Positions 62,583 through 64,000 of a stretch of 64,000 nucleotides of DNA are shown one piece after another. The DNA lies in NCBI GenBank assembly GCA_905221605.1, contig CAJNDS010002103.1, positions 374,581 to 438,580 on the forward strand, in the 5' to 3' direction. This DNA is from Symbiodinium natans (Eukaryota > Sar > Dinophyceae > Suessiales > Symbiodiniaceae). How positions within the stretch are numbered: position 1 is the first letter of the stretch; the number at the start of each line of letters is the position of its first letter. Both the position numbers and the translations under genes were made by a program. Under the pieces are notes generated by a model, which saw only the letters and a program-made list of their open reading frames with translations, searched no databases and was not told the DNA's origin.

Positions 62583-62979
62583 CTGCAAATGCGATCATTG
62601 TTGGGGAGTTACTGTGGCTTGGGATCGACGGTTCGGGGGTTGCATTCAGATCTCACCTATGCAGATGAAGCTTTCACCAACCCCAAAAAAAGAAAATCCT
62701 GAGCTTGAAGGATCCTAACCTCCCCACCCCCCACCCCCCACCCTCGACCTCCGCACAGTAATCTCACTCAGTGCTTGTCCTTACCTGATGTCCCCAACAA
62801 GGAACGCGGACCCGACCTTTGCAGTATACCTCCCTTTCCTAACGGTATATAGTGTACTCTACAAAGAACCTTTAAAAAAAACCAGAGCCCCCTAACACCC
62901 CAAGCACTAGACAGCAATTGAGGTGTGTCCCGTTTGTCCACAGGGCACCGAGCAAACCCAACATCACTTACTTCAAGAA

Positions 62980-63115
62980 AATGCCCGAGTTCATATGGGC
63001 GGTTGTCAAAATCATGATCCCTCTTGGGGTACCCTATATATTAGGTGACCGTATTCTACTAGGGAACCAAAAAGGGACCATAATTTTGACAACCACCCAT
63101 ATCATTATAAGAGGT
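62980..63115. repeat. Inverted repeat around TATGGGCGGTTGTCAAAATCATG
   Basis: CATATGGGCGGTTGTCAAAAT faces ATTTTGACAACCACCCATAT about 90 bp later; a single-copy hairpin in this window. The ORF across it is not convincing. 62590-63830 holds no supported exon. Confidence 0.7.
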
Positions 63116-63299
63116 AGTCCTCAATTCAGAGGCATTGGGCTCTTCGGGGTGTGCAGTTAGACCCGAGAATCCCAGCGCGTCCCCTATCTGCCGTCAACAC
63201 CCGCGGCTGTGCCATCACGTGCCAAGCACCTGAACCCTAAACCCTGTTTAGCTTGAAACTCTCCAAGAGTAAAACAAGAAAGCTTCTAATATCTTTCCT

Positions 63300-63540
63300 C
63301 GAAGCTCCCCGAAACTCCCCAAAACTTGCCCCGGATCTGAACCCTTAATAATTTCAATAAAACCTAAACCCTAAACCCTGCACCCCGAACCCTAAACCCT
63401 CAAGAGCCCGTAGCTGGAAATTATCCAAACGTAACAGAGCTCCTCAAGACTTTCCTCGAAACTCCCCGGAAACTCCCCATAACTCCTCGAAACTTTCCGC
63501 GGACCTGAACCCTTAATAATTTCAAGAAAACCTAAACCCT
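63300..63540. repeat. Imperfect direct repeat with CGAAACTCCCC motif
   Basis: ATCTTTCCTCGAAGCTCCCC...TTAATAATTTCAATAAAACC (63290-63365) recurs with changes at 63450-63535. Each copy ends in CCTAAACCCT units. Confidence 0.75.
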
Positions 63541-63640
63541 GCCCTAAACCCCCAACCCTAAACCCTAGACCCTAAACCCTAAACCCAAAACCGTAAACCC
63601 TAAACCCTAAACCCTAAACCATAAACCCCAAGCCCCCAAC
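63535..63640 (-). repeat. CCCTAAA tract
   Basis: About 12 partly degenerate units. Confidence 0.9.
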
Positions 63641-63835
63641 CCCAGACCCATCCCCTTCAACCCAGAGAGCTGCCACCAAGCCACCCTGCCCAAAATCAGG
63701 CAATTTGGGGTGTGCAGGTTTTGGGTGTCAGGCTTAGGGAAAGAGCGTAACTCTAACGTTATCTTAGACACATCTTTTTAGGTTTCATAAGCCCTCAACC
63801 CGAGAAAAAAACAAACAAGCTCTCAGAGTTGGCGC

Positions 63836-63902
63836 CTCCCAAGCGTCTTGCATTCCCGCCAGCCGCACTTCCAAACGCTCCACCAGTGCCTTCTGCGCGT
63901 TC
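63836..63902 (-). CDS. Coiled-coil exon, first visible in transcript order
   Basis: ALVERLEVRLAGMQDAWE preceded by NAQK. Acceptor GCCCAAG, GC donor (GAG/GCGCCAAC). Phase 0 into 62547. The gene must extend beyond the right edge of the window. Confidence 0.8.
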
Positions 63903-64000
63903 CTTGGGCTCCAGCAATGCTTGGGGGGGGGGGGGATGTAGCTATTAGGGTTTAGGGTGTAGGGTTTAGGGTTTGGGGTTTGGGGTTTGTAGGATTTTAG

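Larger units (their letters stand above)
13595..63902 (-). other. Envelope of the giant coiled-coil microexon gene (exons listed separately)
   Basis: Across 50 kb of the minus strand, about 65 short GC-rich islands each read as charged, alpha-helical, heptad-like protein in one frame and are bounded by AG acceptors and GT or GC donors. Phases agree across many consecutive junctions: 63836 to 61610, 58066 to 55592, 52820 to 49253, 46670 to 45463 (confirmed by internal homology), 38567 to 36385, 32396 to 28308 for the most part, 27541 to 23512, 22920 to 21133, 20749 to 19290 and 17373 to 14749. Exon sizes are mostly 20-90 bp with two large exons at 44008-44545 and 45647-46670. Neither the start nor the stop codon could be placed. 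No domain other than coiled coil is seen, so the role (cytoskeletal, centrosomal or Golgi scaffold are typical for such proteins) is unknown. It could be more than one gene. Some junctions did not match in phase, so missed exons or decay are possible. Confidence 0.65.

Noticed and set aside
63000-63160. Short plus-strand ORF at 62918-63160
   Set aside because: It spans a perfect inverted repeat and has no recognisable protein character.

Overview
The window looks like nuclear DNA of a dinoflagellate. This is an inference from three things: plant-type TTTAGGG/CCCTAAA repeats scattered through the whole window, many very short exons joined by GT-AG and GC-AG introns that usually end in AG before a G, and a long open reading frame with tandem CCCH zinc fingers of a kind common in dinoflagellate gene sets. 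No database search was possible.

1-5.7 kb, plus strand: one long open stretch split into three overlapping frames (1-594, 567-3149, 3055-5706). It carries six CCCH fingers in two groups of three and a SAM-like helical segment. The two frame changes look like indels in a formerly continuous reading frame. A purine tract and a possible spliced-leader relic follow it, so it may be a decayed retroelement or retroposed gene.

About 6.7-13.3 kb, minus strand: a BTB/T1 (KCTD-like) exon beginning with an ATG, followed in phase by coiled-coil microexons. The BTB exon carries an 8-bp duplication around 3 bp that breaks its frame.

About 13.6-63.9 kb, minus strand: some 65 pieces, mostly 20-90 bp, that each read as alpha-helical coiled coil in one frame and join in phase at many consecutive junctions. 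Two larger exons (about 540 and 1020 bp) lie at 44-46.7 kb. The simplest reading is one giant coiled-coil gene broken into microexons, with both ends of the message unplaced. I listed the exon cores; splice ends are approximate.

The space between exons is not random. It is filled with tracts of the telomere heptamer, most often CCCTAAA on the left of an exon and TTTAGGG on its right (plus-strand view), so in the transcript many introns begin with TTTAGGG and end with CCCTAAA. Between these lie at least a dozen families of 70-160 bp inverted repeats (called A-M here), some nested. At some junctions the telomere unit itself supplies the GT of the donor. Together this looks like massive intron gain or remodelling by short inverted-repeat elements (introners) plus telomeric DNA.

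33.68-36.34 kb: a TA-flanked element with pogo/Tc1-like terminal inverted repeats, holding about 25 copies of a 90-bp satellite with a 720-bp higher-order period and a degenerate tRNA-like insert. 51.0-51.6 kb: an unrecognised plus-strand ORF with one frameshift, set between TATATC microsatellites inside the minus-strand gene.
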